Part shown: positions 8,606 to 17,600 of the stretch, piece after piece
How positions within the stretch are numbered: the stretch's first letter is position 1
Layout: each line of letters opens with the position of its first letter
NCBI GenBank assembly: GCA_016935555.1
Contig: JAFGQR010000068.1
Span: 1 to 34,056 of the forward strand
DNA: 34,056 nt
Direction of reading: 5' to 3'
From: Verrucomicrobiota bacterium
Lineage (GTDB): Bacteria > Verrucomicrobiota > Verrucomicrobiia > Limisphaerales > JAFGQR01
Made by a program: the position numbers and the translations under genes
The notes under the pieces: model-generated
What the model saw: only the letters and a program-made list of their open reading frames with translations
Databases searched by the model: none
Told to the model about the DNA's origin: nothing

Positions 8606-9628
8606 ATGAACTTACGCGGCTTGAATCCCGCCCGATGGGCGGGACCGGGCGCCGGCAGCGCGCGACTCCATTGTGCCGGCCTGACTCTCTTGGAACTCGT
8701 CGTCACCGTCGGCATCGTCGGCATCCTCGCGGCGATGTTGCTGCCGGCGGTCGAACGTGCGCGTCGCCCGGCCGTCGTGCTGGCGTGTCCAATTGCGTAT
8801 GCGGCCAGGGACGGCACGGTATACCTGACAGATCCGAACGGGAGCCGGCACGTGCGGGTGTGTCCGCTCAAGGCGATGAATGCGAGGATGACTTGGTCGC
8901 CGGACGGTCGGCATGTGTCATATCAGAGCTTCCAGGGGGTGGTGGTGGTGAATCCGTCGAGCCAGCGCTACAGCGTGTTCACCAATATGAGCAACACCCA
9001 CTGGTGGATTAACCCCTCCACGATCGAAGGCATGTGCTGGCATGCCGACGGCAATTATCATGACCTGTGGCGCCTGGACATTGACCGGCGCGAGATGACC
9101 TTCCAGCGTGACCTGAGGCGGGAGCAGTTGCCGTATGGCCAGATCCAGGCCAAATACGAGCCGTTCCTCGGCAACGGGTACCTCGTCTGCGAGCCCGACT
9201 GGACTTGGACCCCCACGTCCGACGTCGTCGTGCGCAACTCCGACTGGCAGTTGGCGCGGGTGATCTGGCAGGACCCAGGCAACAACACCCAGGACTGGGG
9301 TGCGCGGGTGGATTCGGTCGGCGAACGCGTCGCGTGGGTGCGCGGCAAGTTCAGCGGGGCGTATGTGGACGAATGGTGTGTGGCCTGGAAATGGCTCGAC
9401 GACGGCCCGGAGGTGCGGCCGGCCAAGCTCCTCGTCCCGCCTTACCAGAGTGTGGCGTTTTGCGATTGGACAGCGCACGACGACCTGCTGGTGATCCTCA
9501 AAAATCAGGGTGAACTCCAGCTCGCGACCATGAATATTCACGGGAAGATCTTGCAGATCCTGCCGACGCCTTATGGCCTGTTGTCCGCCGGCGGCGGCCC
9601 GGCCTGGCGGCGGTTCGAACACTGGTAG
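8606..9628 (+). CDS. Type IV pseudopilin-like protein with TolB/WD40-type propeller
   Basis: The 340-residue protein carries a class III prepilin signal: GLTLLELVVTVGIVGILAA begins at residue 25, with Gly25 before the cleavage site and the conserved Glu at +5 (residue 30). A prepilin peptidase of the PilD type would process it. Instead of a normal pilin head, the rest reads as a propeller with PD40-like units (MTWSPDGRHVSY near 91) and Trp/Asp-rich repeats. I chose ATG at 8606 because it leaves a short leader of about 25 residues; the longer upstream frame has no family features. Pseudopilin-like N-termini on varied exodomains are frequent in Verrucomicrobia and Planctomycetes and may serve assembly through a type II secretion-like machine. 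No secretion genes are present here. The function of the propeller is unknown. Confidence 0.8.
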   Translation: MNLRGLNPARWAGPGAGSARLHCAGLTLLELVVTVGIVGILAAMLLPAVERARRPAVVLACPIAYAARDGTVYLTDPNGSRHVRVCPLKAMNARMTWSPDGRHVSYQSFQGVVVVNPSSQRYSVFTNMSNTHWWINPSTIEGMCWHADGNYHDLWRLDIDRREMTFQRDLRREQLPYGQIQAKYEPFLGNGYLVCEPDWTWTPTSDVVVRNSDWQLARVIWQDPGNNTQDWGARVDSVGERVAWVRGKFSGAYVDEWCVAWKWLDDGPEVRPAKLLVPPYQSVAFCDWTAHDDLLVILKNQGELQLATMNIHGKILQILPTPYGLLSAGGGPAWRRFEHW

Positions 9629-9653
9629 GCGCACGGCCGCCGCGCGGCTTTGC

Positions 9654-10280
9654 TTACCAGGTCGGAGCCCGGTCTCGCGCCTGCGAGACCGCTGTAGCTC
9701 TCCTCGACTCCCGGGTGCTGGAAGATTCTTGCGGTTCATGGAAAGCGCGGGGTGCGCGGGCTAGATATCCTTTACACTTCAAGAAGGAATGGAAATCCAT
9801 GAGCAGCTGGCCTTGGCGCACCAAGCCACCGCTGGGCACATGCGAATCGAACAGCACCAGATGCTGGCGGGCGTGCCGCGCGGCATGGGATCGAATGAGC
9901 ATGAGCACCTGCGCATCGTGGTCCAGGTTGCGGAGCAGATTCGCCTCGCCACTCCACAGGCAGAGGCTGCGCCCGATAAACTTCGCCCCAATGCTCTTGA
10001 GCATCCGGATGTTGTCGTCCAGATCGCCCCGGTCATTGAGCAGCCCCTCCAAGGTGATGGACCGGCCCAGGTAATTCTCCAACAGCGGGCGGGAAATGGT
10101 GCGATCGAAATGATGCCGCCCGGCGGGCGGAGGCTCAAGACGTTCGGCTCCGGAAGCTCCTCGCGCACAAACCAGAGACCCAGGCCCCAGGCAGGCGGCG
10201 GCAATCGTTGCAGCCGAAACCGAAAGGCCGGTGTGGGTGATGGGGAAGCAAATGATGATGCTCTTGACGCTTCGTTTCAT
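9654..10280 (-). pseudogene. Decayed secreted protein gene (remnant)
   Basis: From ATG at 10280 the frame gives a signal-like start and then a stretch (LLENYLGRSITLEGLLNDRG, DLDDNIRMLKSIGAKFIGR, LCLWSGEANLL) that I recall as a conserved block in much larger verrucomicrobial and planctomycete exoproteins related to glycoside hydrolases. After about residue 120 the similarity stops, and the last residues merely translate a hairpin repeat (9665-9700), which a real C-terminus would not do. The codon pattern after the break is unconvincing in all three frames. I read it as a 5' fragment of a broken gene. A short functional protein is possible but less likely. Confidence 0.5.
9665..9700. repeat. 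REP-like hairpin
   Basis: GGTCTCGC at 9671-9678 pairs perfectly with GCGAGACC at 9683-9690 around GCCT. GAGC at 9665-9668 and GCTC at 9697-9700 form a short outer stem. It lies just after the pseudopilin gene stop at 9628 and inside the decayed minus-strand gene. It may terminate the plus-strand gene, but the lack of a T run and the compact two-stem form suit a REP-type dispersed element as well. Confidence 0.55.
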
Positions 10281-10281
10281 G

Positions 10282-10311
10282 GGACGCTTTGGACGTTGGA
10301 CGCTTTGGACG
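10282..10311. repeat. Direct repeat GGACGCTTTGGACG x2
   Basis: Two perfect 14-bp copies at 10282-10295 and 10298-10311 are separated by TT, so the unit recurs every 16 bp. They lie immediately upstream of the putative start of the decayed minus-strand gene at 10280. They could be a regulator site or a short decaying tandem repeat. The remaining gap to the kinase gene (10312-10543) shows no convincing gene. Confidence 0.6.
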
Positions 10312-10470
10312 TCCAAGGAGGAATGAATCTTCGTTCGGGTTTCGCTCGGGGTTCCGCCTGAGGATTCGTGAGAATGGAACGGAGCAGGACCGGATCAAAG
10401 ACGGTCGCGGCGTCATCATCAACACACGGCGCCGCGCAATAGCGTCTCCTTCAGCCCGCCTTGGGCATGA

Positions 10471-10490
10471 GCGGCGACTGCGGTCGCCGC
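10471..10490. repeat. GC hairpin, REP-like, downstream of kinase gene 1
   Basis: GCGGCGAC at 10471-10478 pairs perfectly with GTCGCCGC at 10483-10490 around TGCG. It sits 54 bp past the stop of the minus-strand kinase gene and may terminate it, although no T run follows. Fifteen bases of it (GACCGCAGTCGCCGC on the minus strand) recur at 30786-30800, so it is a candidate dispersed repeat. Confidence 0.6.
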
Positions 10491-10543
10491 ACTCGTGACG
10501 TGAAGCGGGCTCAAGGGCGCGCGCCGAGGACGGAGGGAAGATT

Positions 10544-12967
10544 TCAGCCTCGGGGCCGCCGCAGCTTCAGCACGCGCACGTCCGTCGACAGCGAAACGAT
10601 TTCCTGAACGCCATCCCGGTCCCAATCGGCCAGGTGCACGGTCCAGCCGGGCGGATCCCGCCAGAGGGGCGCCACGACGTGGCGGGCCACGGGCTGGAGC
10701 CCGGCGTTCAAGACAATCACCGCGTTGTCATGAGAGAAATGGATGTTCACATCCCGCAGATTCGAGCCCGGCCCTTGATTCTGGCGATGCTCGACCTGGG
10801 AGGATTGAAGCACCAGTTCGCAGCTGGTCCGGGAGCTGAGGTTGGTGCAGCCGACCAGGCGCAGGGTGACTTGGTGATACGCCGTTGACATCACCTGGAC
10901 ACTGCGCTGGAGGACCAGATTGGGATCGAGCACGTGCAGCATCCCGCGCTGGTCGGTCGCCAGCAGCTCAGCCCGGCCGTCGCCCTCGAGATCGGCCGGC
11001 AGACAGCTCTGAATGCCGGCGCCGGGATTGAACTGCGCGACGGTGTTCCCGCTCGAGTCGAAGGCCACCAGGCTGGCCCTGTTTCGCTCTGGCACAGCCT
11101 GGGACGGATTGTTCAGGCGCCAGGCATAGACGCGTGGAGGCGCGCCTGTCCCCCCGAGGAGAACCAGAGGCATGGACCGCGTATATGGGCCACCCACGGT
11201 CTTCCGCCACAGGAGTGTTCCCCGGCTCGAGACGGCGTAGACATAGGAGTGAGAATCGTCGGTGCCGTCCGACAGGCGGTTCAGGTTGCAGACCGCGTCG
11301 CTGCCGAACACCACGTCTTGGCGGCCGTCCCCATCCAGATCCGCCAGGGCGATGTCGGTGACGCACGGGGCGGTGTGAAAAAACCAGCGCAGCCCGCGGG
11401 AGGCGCCGTCGAAACAGCAGACGCCGCGCGGGTTGAGGCTCCACCCCGTGTAGACAATGGCCAGCAACTCCGGTGTCCCGTCCGCTTCGAGGTCGGTCCA
11501 TCGGCTTGCTGCCAACACGGTCGCGCAGTAGCCGAAGTCCGCGTGATTCGTGTCGGTGCCCTGGAACGTGAACCGCTGCAGCTCGAACTTCATCTGGTTC
11601 AGAACGGAGACGTGCGACACGGAGTTCCGGTTCCATCCGAGAAACGCCTCCGTCAGCCCGTCTCCGGTGATGTCCTGCAGCCGGCACAGGCGGACCGCAT
11701 TCGTGGCCGCGGCAGGCGCGTCGAGTGCGGTGAACAGACTGCCGTCCGCGGCGACCACCTGGACGCGGTTGCTGACCATCGTGACCAAGTCCGGTGCCTG
11801 GTCCCCGTCCCAATCGCCCAGGAGTGCGGACGACCAGCCGGGCACGCCGGGCCGGCTGAACTGCTGGATCACCTCGAGGCGGGGCCGGAGCTGTCTCGCT
11901 CCCAACCAGGCCGCCGTTCCCAACAGGGCCATCAGCACCGCGGCGGCCACCAGGCGCCCGGGCCGACGCCCGGCTAGGCTGCGCCAGCGCGACGGCGCCC
12001 GCCACTGGCCGTGCGGCCCCAGCGGCGCGCGGCCATCCTCGATCCGCAGGAGATCCGACGCCAGGTCCGACGCGTCCGCATACCGATGTCGCCGCTCGCG
12101 GGACATCGCCGCCTGGATGACACGCACCAGGCCGACCGGAGCGGACGGGTTGACCTGATCCAGCGGTTCGGGCGGGCCCGCCTTGACCCGGTCCAGAATC
12201 TCGAGGGCGGTGTGCCCCTCGAAAGGCGGGCGCCCAGCCAGCATTTCGTAGAGAACCGCCCCCAGCGAATACAGGTCGCTCAACCGGTCGCCGGGTTCGC
12301 CCCGGGCGACTTCGGAGGCGACATACGCGGCGGTGCCGCCAAAACAGGTCCTCGAGAGTTCGAGCGACGAGTCGTTGAACTCCTTCCGCGCCAGGCCGAA
12401 GTCGGACAGCACCGCCTGGCCGTTCGGGCCGAGCAGGATGTTGCCGGGTTTGAGGTCGCGGTGCACGACGCCTTTGGCGTGAGCGCATCGGAGCGCCTCC
12501 GCCATCTGGCGACCCACGCGCAGCACCAGCTCGACCGGCACGGGTTGGCCGCGATGAAGCCGGGCCGCCAGGCTGCCCGTCTCGAAGAACGGCATGACAA
12601 CATAAGGCCGGTTCTCGGATTCGGACACCTCGAGCACGGGCACGATGTGCGGGTGCTGGAGCTTCCGCATGAAGCGCGTCTCGCGCAAGAAATGGCGGAG
12701 CGCTGCCGGGTTCACGGCCAGCTCGGGTTTCAGGACTTTGACGGCCACTTTGGCCTGGGAGTCGGCGTCGCGGGCCAGGAACACACAGCCCATGCCGCCG
12801 GCCCCAATCAGCCGCAGGATGGCGTATCGGCCCACAGCGGCCAATTGACCCGGCATGGCCGGCGGATCAAAGAAACGCTCGCCGATCAGCTCGGCCACGG
12901 CGCACCCGGGCGGCACGCCGCTCGGAACTGCGCTGGCGGAGGACATGTTCGATGGGTTCTCGTTCAT
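10544..12967 (-). CDS. Transmembrane Ser/Thr protein kinase with VCBS propeller (cassette 1)
   Basis: A Hanks-type kinase of 807 residues from ATG at 12967; a GTG at 13012 gives 15 more residues and is less likely. Kinase landmarks: Gly-rich loop GAGGMG 55-60, Lys77 in VAVKVLK, HRD 169-171 within HRDLKPGNILL, DFG 189-191, and ASE at 217-219 where SPE or APE is usual. All core catalytic residues are present, so it should be active. A single membrane segment at about 339-357 follows a basic stretch, placing the kinase inside and the C-terminal 440 residues outside. The outer half holds at least six FG-GAP/VCBS calcium-loop motifs (DWDGDQAPD, DITGDGLTE, DLEADGTPE, DLDGDGRQD, DLEGDGRAE, DWDRDGVQE), consistent with a beta-propeller sensor. 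The gene lies 86 bp after the sigma-factor fusion on the same strand. It is a full-length paralogue of the kinase at 20166-22574. Confidence 0.93.
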   Translation of the reverse strand: MNENPSNMSSASAVPSGVPPGCAVAELIGERFFDPPAMPGQLAAVGRYAILRLIGAGGMGCVFLARDADSQAKVAVKVLKPELAVNPAALRHFLRETRFMRKLQHPHIVPVLEVSESENRPYVVMPFFETGSLAARLHRGQPVPVELVLRVGRQMAEALRCAHAKGVVHRDLKPGNILLGPNGQAVLSDFGLARKEFNDSSLELSRTCFGGTAAYVASEVARGEPGDRLSDLYSLGAVLYEMLAGRPPFEGHTALEILDRVKAGPPEPLDQVNPSAPVGLVRVIQAAMSRERRHRYADASDLASDLLRIEDGRAPLGPHGQWRAPSRWRSLAGRRPGRLVAAAVLMALLGTAAWLGARQLRPRLEVIQQFSRPGVPGWSSALLGDWDGDQAPDLVTMVSNRVQVVAADGSLFTALDAPAAATNAVRLCRLQDITGDGLTEAFLGWNRNSVSHVSVLNQMKFELQRFTFQGTDTNHADFGYCATVLAASRWTDLEADGTPELLAIVYTGWSLNPRGVCCFDGASRGLRWFFHTAPCVTDIALADLDGDGRQDVVFGSDAVCNLNRLSDGTDDSHSYVYAVSSRGTLLWRKTVGGPYTRSMPLVLLGGTGAPPRVYAWRLNNPSQAVPERNRASLVAFDSSGNTVAQFNPGAGIQSCLPADLEGDGRAELLATDQRGMLHVLDPNLVLQRSVQVMSTAYHQVTLRLVGCTNLSSRTSCELVLQSSQVEHRQNQGPGSNLRDVNIHFSHDNAVIVLNAGLQPVARHVVAPLWRDPPGWTVHLADWDRDGVQEIVSLSTDVRVLKLRRPRG

Positions 12968-13053
12968 GGGGCTAATGCCGGGAGTTCCTTCCCAAGAACC
13001 GGGCTCTGGCACCGCCTCTCACCCCGGTCCTCTCCCGGCGACGGTTCATCAAT

Positions 13054-14397
13054 TTAAGCCTCTGGTACCGCCGGCAAGCACGCGCGCGCCTGCTGCACCA
13101 CTTCTTTCGTCGGCGCGTCAATCCACGGCTGGGCCACGACCCAGTCGAACCTGCCGCGCAGGTCGGCATCGCTCAGCGCGGTAATGCGCCGCGCGCAGCG
13201 CGCCAGCGCCGCCGCGATGCTCAGGCAATACAGCGCCTTGGCCACGTCCCGTGGCAACAGCCCGCCCGAGCGCGTCATGTGGGATTTCGCGAAATCCTTG
13301 ACCAGCATCAGCAACTCGACCGGCGGATGCCGGTGCCGGAAGAGGTCGCCGTAGCTCCTCAGGAGCAGCCCCTGGCTCTCGCCAAGCAGCTTCAAGGTCG
13401 CCGAGACGTCGCCCGGTAGGCCAGCCAGATCGACCTGCACCGGTGCCGCCAACTGATGGGCAAACACGGCCTGCAGCTCCTCAGGATGCCACAGCCTGAC
13501 ATCGTCCCCGTTCATGGCAAGATCCAGGAACTGGGCCAGTTGTCGGGGCTCGTGGGGCGGCGTCCGTTCACAGGCGGTGGCGGTGCGGGTCCTAACTCTT
13601 CTACGAGATGGCCGCCGCGATTCTGCGCACGCCTCGGACTTTTCTTTGGCCGGCGATTGGAGGCGGGCCAGCAACTGCTTCAAATCCTCCAGCTCCGCCC
13701 GCACCGCCCGGTTCCCGTCCCGCTCGTATTCGGCAATGACCGCCTTGAGGCAGGCGATGCACTTGCGCTTGCCGGTGGTCAGCACGTTGGCGGTCTGGAG
13801 CGGCGACTCGAACCCGAACTGGCGGGTCAACTCGGCGTAGTCGACGGGCTCTTCGTCATGGAGGATCGGCCGCACAAGACGCCGGTCAAATACCTCCCAA
13901 ATGGCCGTGCGCCCATCGCGTTCGCAGTCCTGCTGCATCTGGTACAGCGTGCGACCGATGACGATCCGGGCCCACTCGAGGTTAAACCCGTCAGCATCCT
14001 GCTCGGCGGTTTGAGCCTCTTCGGGGCAGGTGTCGACGCTGATGTACTGGAAGGTCCCGCCGGATTTCTGGGTGTGGCCAGTCTTGAACTTGTCCTTGAG
14101 GAAGTTCGCGAGGGCTTTGAGCAGGTAGCTCCGGAACCGGCCCTTGTCGGGCCGGTTAGAGGCCATGAGCGACTTGAGGAACTTCGTGCGCAGGATGAAG
14201 TCCTGGGAGTAATCCTCGGCCGTGTCCCGGTCGCCGCGGAGCCAGTCCAGCACGTGCGCATAGATCGCCGGCTGATAGGCGGTTATGAGCTGTTCCAGGA
14301 TGGCCTGCCCGCGGTCGCTGTCGTCCAGTGTCAGCAGAAACAGCGAGTCGTGCGTGGTGGGAAACAGTCCGCCCCGCTTGGATCCTTGCTTGCTCAT
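13054..14397 (-). CDS. ECF-like sigma factor fused to unknown helical domain (cassette 1)
   Basis: The 447-residue protein starts at ATG 14397, with AGGAG 12 bases upstream. Residues 1-225 match a sigma-70 family ECF-type factor: FPTTH at 12-16, region 2 at about 40-105 (TAEDYSQDFILR at 59-70, then DKGRFRSYLLKAL), and region 4 with a helix-turn-helix at about 150-225. The acidic patch of region 2 that contacts RNA polymerase is largely kept (TAED for DAED). After an Arg/Thr/Pro-rich linker (about 245-290), residues 295-447 form a second helical domain that is clearly homologous to the separate 164-residue protein of cassette 2 (shared QGLLLRS, LF-H-HPP-ELL and AKSH). An in-frame ATG at 13515 could give the second domain alone. 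The frame runs far upstream of 14397 without a stop, but that part overlaps the divergent gene and looks non-coding. It diverges from the exoprotein gene across 237 bp. Confidence 0.85.
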   Translation of the reverse strand: MSKQGSKRGGLFPTTHDSLFLLTLDDSDRGQAILEQLITAYQPAIYAHVLDWLRGDRDTAEDYSQDFILRTKFLKSLMASNRPDKGRFRSYLLKALANFLKDKFKTGHTQKSGGTFQYISVDTCPEEAQTAEQDADGFNLEWARIVIGRTLYQMQQDCERDGRTAIWEVFDRRLVRPILHDEEPVDYAELTRQFGFESPLQTANVLTTGKRKCIACLKAVIAEYERDGNRAVRAELEDLKQLLARLQSPAKEKSEACAESRRPSRRRVRTRTATACERTPPHEPRQLAQFLDLAMNGDDVRLWHPEELQAVFAHQLAAPVQVDLAGLPGDVSATLKLLGESQGLLLRSYGDLFRHRHPPVELLMLVKDFAKSHMTRSGGLLPRDVAKALYCLSIAAALARCARRITALSDADLRGRFDWVVAQPWIDAPTKEVVQQARACLPAVPEA

Positions 14398-14615
14398 ACC
14401 CGTTGCCAGCTCCTGATTGCCCCCGGCGCACAGGCTGTTTTCTTGCGCTGTCGCGCAGAATGGCGCCCGGAATGTCGTAGGATGCAGTGAACGCGAGCTG
14501 GCGGCCAAACTCAAGACAAAAAGTGGCCCCGGTTTCCATGGCATCCCGGCCGGCGGCGGCGCCGCGCTTGGGCGAGCGCTGAGGCGACAGGGGGCGCGGC
14601 TCGCAGGCAGTGCAA

Positions 14616-14633
14616 CAAACCTTGGCAAACCTT
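14616..14633 (+). repeat. 10-bp direct repeats before exoprotein start (cassette 1)
   Basis: CAAACCTT occurs at 14616-14623 and 14626-14633, one helical turn apart, ending one base before the ATG at 14635. The position, in the divergent sigma/exoprotein gap, fits a regulator or translational site. No Shine-Dalgarno sequence is seen before this ATG. A chance occurrence cannot be excluded. Confidence 0.4.
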
Positions 14634-14634
14634 T

Positions 14635-17600
14635 ATGAAACTCATGAATCGAATGGTGCGTGGCGCAACTGCGGGGTTGCTGCTGGCGGGGTGCCTGAAC
14701 CTGTCGTCCGTGCGGGCGGCCTCGCTGCCGGACCCGTTTGGAACCGGCACGGGCGCAGTGGTCGTGGCCACCAGCGACGGCGCGCGGTTGGTGGATCTGA
14801 GCGGTACGGTGACTCGGTGGAGCTGGTCGGCGCCGCCGGGCATGGCGCCTTCCAGCGCGCAGGTGTTTCCGAATCCCGAGGGCGGTTACAATGTGCTCGT
14901 GCAACTGCTCGGCGCCCCCGCCGAAGTGTATTGCCTGAACGGAGCCGACGGCTCGGTCAAATGGCACGTCCAGGGGGCCTATGCGGCCAGCCACGAAGAC
15001 GCCTGGGCCACCCATGGTATCTATACCGATCCCGTCCAGTTCCCGAACGGCCCGCCCGACGTGGGCGGCACCAAGGCGCCGGATTTCCTGATCAACCGGC
15101 GCTCCGCCGCCTTCGGCGGCGACACCAGCCACGTGATCTGCGTGGACGGCGATACAGGGGCCGTCGTCTGGGACTTCGCCCTGGCCGGCGACCGGTGGGC
15201 CTCGGGCTTTATCCCTGATGTCAATCAGGACGGGTATGCCGACGTCGTCGTTCGCTCGGAGAATGCGACTGGATTTGATGGCCTGTTTTGTGTCAGCGGG
15301 CAGGACGGATCCACCATTCTATGGCAAGTCGCCGGCGTCGCGCGGGATGGCGTCGTCATGCCGGATGTTACCGGCGACGGCGTGCCCGATTTCGCCGTGG
15401 CGGGCTGCTGCTTTGACGACAGGGTTCTCATGCTGGACGGCACGACGGGCGCCACGTTCTGGCAGACGAATTTTGGCGCTTTCGACGTGCTCGGCGCGAA
15501 AGCCATCCCCGGCACCACCGACTTGGTGGTGGCCGCCCAGGGATCCTATGACGCCGGCGGGATCCGGCGCTACCGCGGGTCCGACGGGCAGGCGCTGTGG
15601 TCGTGTGACAGCCGGTACAACGACCAGATCATGCAGGGGCTGATTCCCACGCCGGAAGGCTGGTTCGTCCTGTCGGGCTGGCGCCACCAGGGCAAAGCAG
15701 TCTGCGTTCGCGCCAGCGACGGGCGCACGGTATGGGACACCATTCCTGTTTCGGACACGGACCACGCGGGCATCGCCGTGCCGGACCAGGATGAGGACGG
15801 TTATGCCGATTTCCTGGCCATCCACAGTGGCGTCGCCACCCTCTACAGCACCGCCAGCGGCGCCGTGCTGCGCGACATGCCCGGCATGAACGGCGCGCTG
15901 GCCCTGGCCTGGATGCCCGGCCCGGCCGCCCCCGAGGTGCCCCAGGGCAAACTGGTGTATTGGATTTCGAATGCGGACGGGCTCCAACACCAGATCCGCG
16001 TCACCAACTTGCTCACCGGCACCGGCCACCAGGTACCTCTTCCGCCCATGTCTGGCGGCATGGGCTGCCCGCTTTGGTGGCCCGATGCGACGCGAAGCCA
16101 TATCCTCTTCAGCGGCGGCTATGGCGCCAATGCAAGCCGTGTCTTCAAAGTCAATGAAGACGGCTCGGACTTGTGCCAGATCAGCGACGATGCGCACAAC
16201 TACGTCTGGCCGAGCGTGGACGCCAGCGCCTCCACGGTCGCGTGCCATGCCGTCGGCGGGTCTATTTACACCTTCGACGCCGTGTGCGGCGCGGTGAACC
16301 CCGTCGAGCTGCCCATCCGTTTGTCGCATGTCCGGATCTCGCCCGATGGCCGGTATGTGGCCGGCTCGGCGTACGTGGTTTCGCCGTTCGACGACCAGCT
16401 TTACGTCTACGACCGGGTGCTGGGTGACACCACGCAGGTCAGCCACGGCGCGCCCAACGTGAGGTATCTGCACATGCACTGGTCCCCGGACAGCTCGAAG
16501 ATCGTCAGCTCCCGCAGCGAGGGCGCTCGCAGCGACATTGTCATCATGGACCGCGACGGCGCCAACGAAGTGGTTCTTACCGCCGAGCTGCCGTCCGCCG
16601 GCGGAGCGCCCACGTGGAGCGCCGATGGCGGTTGGATCACGTTTGCCAGCGACGCGGATGGCAGTGCGGATATCTGGGCCATGCGCCCGGACGGCTCGGG
16701 CAAGGTCAACTTGACGCGCACGCCTGATGTCGCGGAGGACACTCCCGGCGGCCTGCTGCTGCTGCCGCCCGACATCGCAACCCAGCCGGTTGGCCTCACG
16801 GTGTCACCAGGATCGAATGCGCAGTTCTCCGTAAGCGTGACCGGCAGCGGTCCCTTCACATTCCAATGGCAGCGCGACGGCGCGGACATCCCCGGCGCCA
16901 CCAACCGGGTGCTGTTCCTGCGCAGCGTCACCCGCGCGGACGAGGGAAGCTACCGCGTCATCGTCCGCAACGGGTCGGGCCAGGTCGTCAGCGCGGCGGC
17001 CGTGCTGGATCTTCCGTCCTGTCCCGTCGAGCCGGAGACCGAGTTCGGCATACTGACGAACCAGCCGACGTCCTCCCTGTATGCGTTCGATTTCGACGGG
17101 CGATTCGTCGTCTGGCGGGACGTCCGCTATGGCGACGGCGAGTTCCAGGAGATTTTCGCCTTCGACCTGTTGAACAACACTGAAATTCAAGTCTCGTCCG
17201 GCCCCACAGGCCCGAAGTGGAACAGCGTCGTCTCGGGAGGCGTTGTGGCCTGGTATTGCGAGTTGGGCAGCGACGCAGGGGCCATTTATGTAAAGGACTT
17301 GACCGGCCGCATATGGGCCAGCAACGAACCGCCCCGGCTCGTGCGGCCCATCTCAGGCTTCGCCGACCTCGACCTGGATGGCGACTGGCTGGTGTGGAGC
17401 GAGAACTATTTCGGCGGAGTGGGAGGTGAAATCTACGCGCTGAATTTGCGCACCGACGAGCTCGTGGCGGTTCCCGGCCGGGAGACCACGTTCGGGCCCG
17501 CGACGGAATGGGGGTGCCATGTCACCGGAGACTACATCGTCTATACCATGACGCCCGGGCACGTCTGGGGCTGGGACGCCATACCGCGCGATTGGGATGT

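Noticed and set aside
13054..14397. Possibility that the sigma/helical fusion is two genes in one frame by chance
   Set aside because: No stop or ribosome site is seen in the linker, so I annotate one CDS. The ATG at 13515 is noted as a possible internal start.
14398..14634. Sigma-70 type -35/-10 boxes in the divergent gap of cassette 1
   Set aside because: Several weak matches exist on both strands, none with good spacing and match together. If the sigma factor controls its own promoter, the consensus is unknown.
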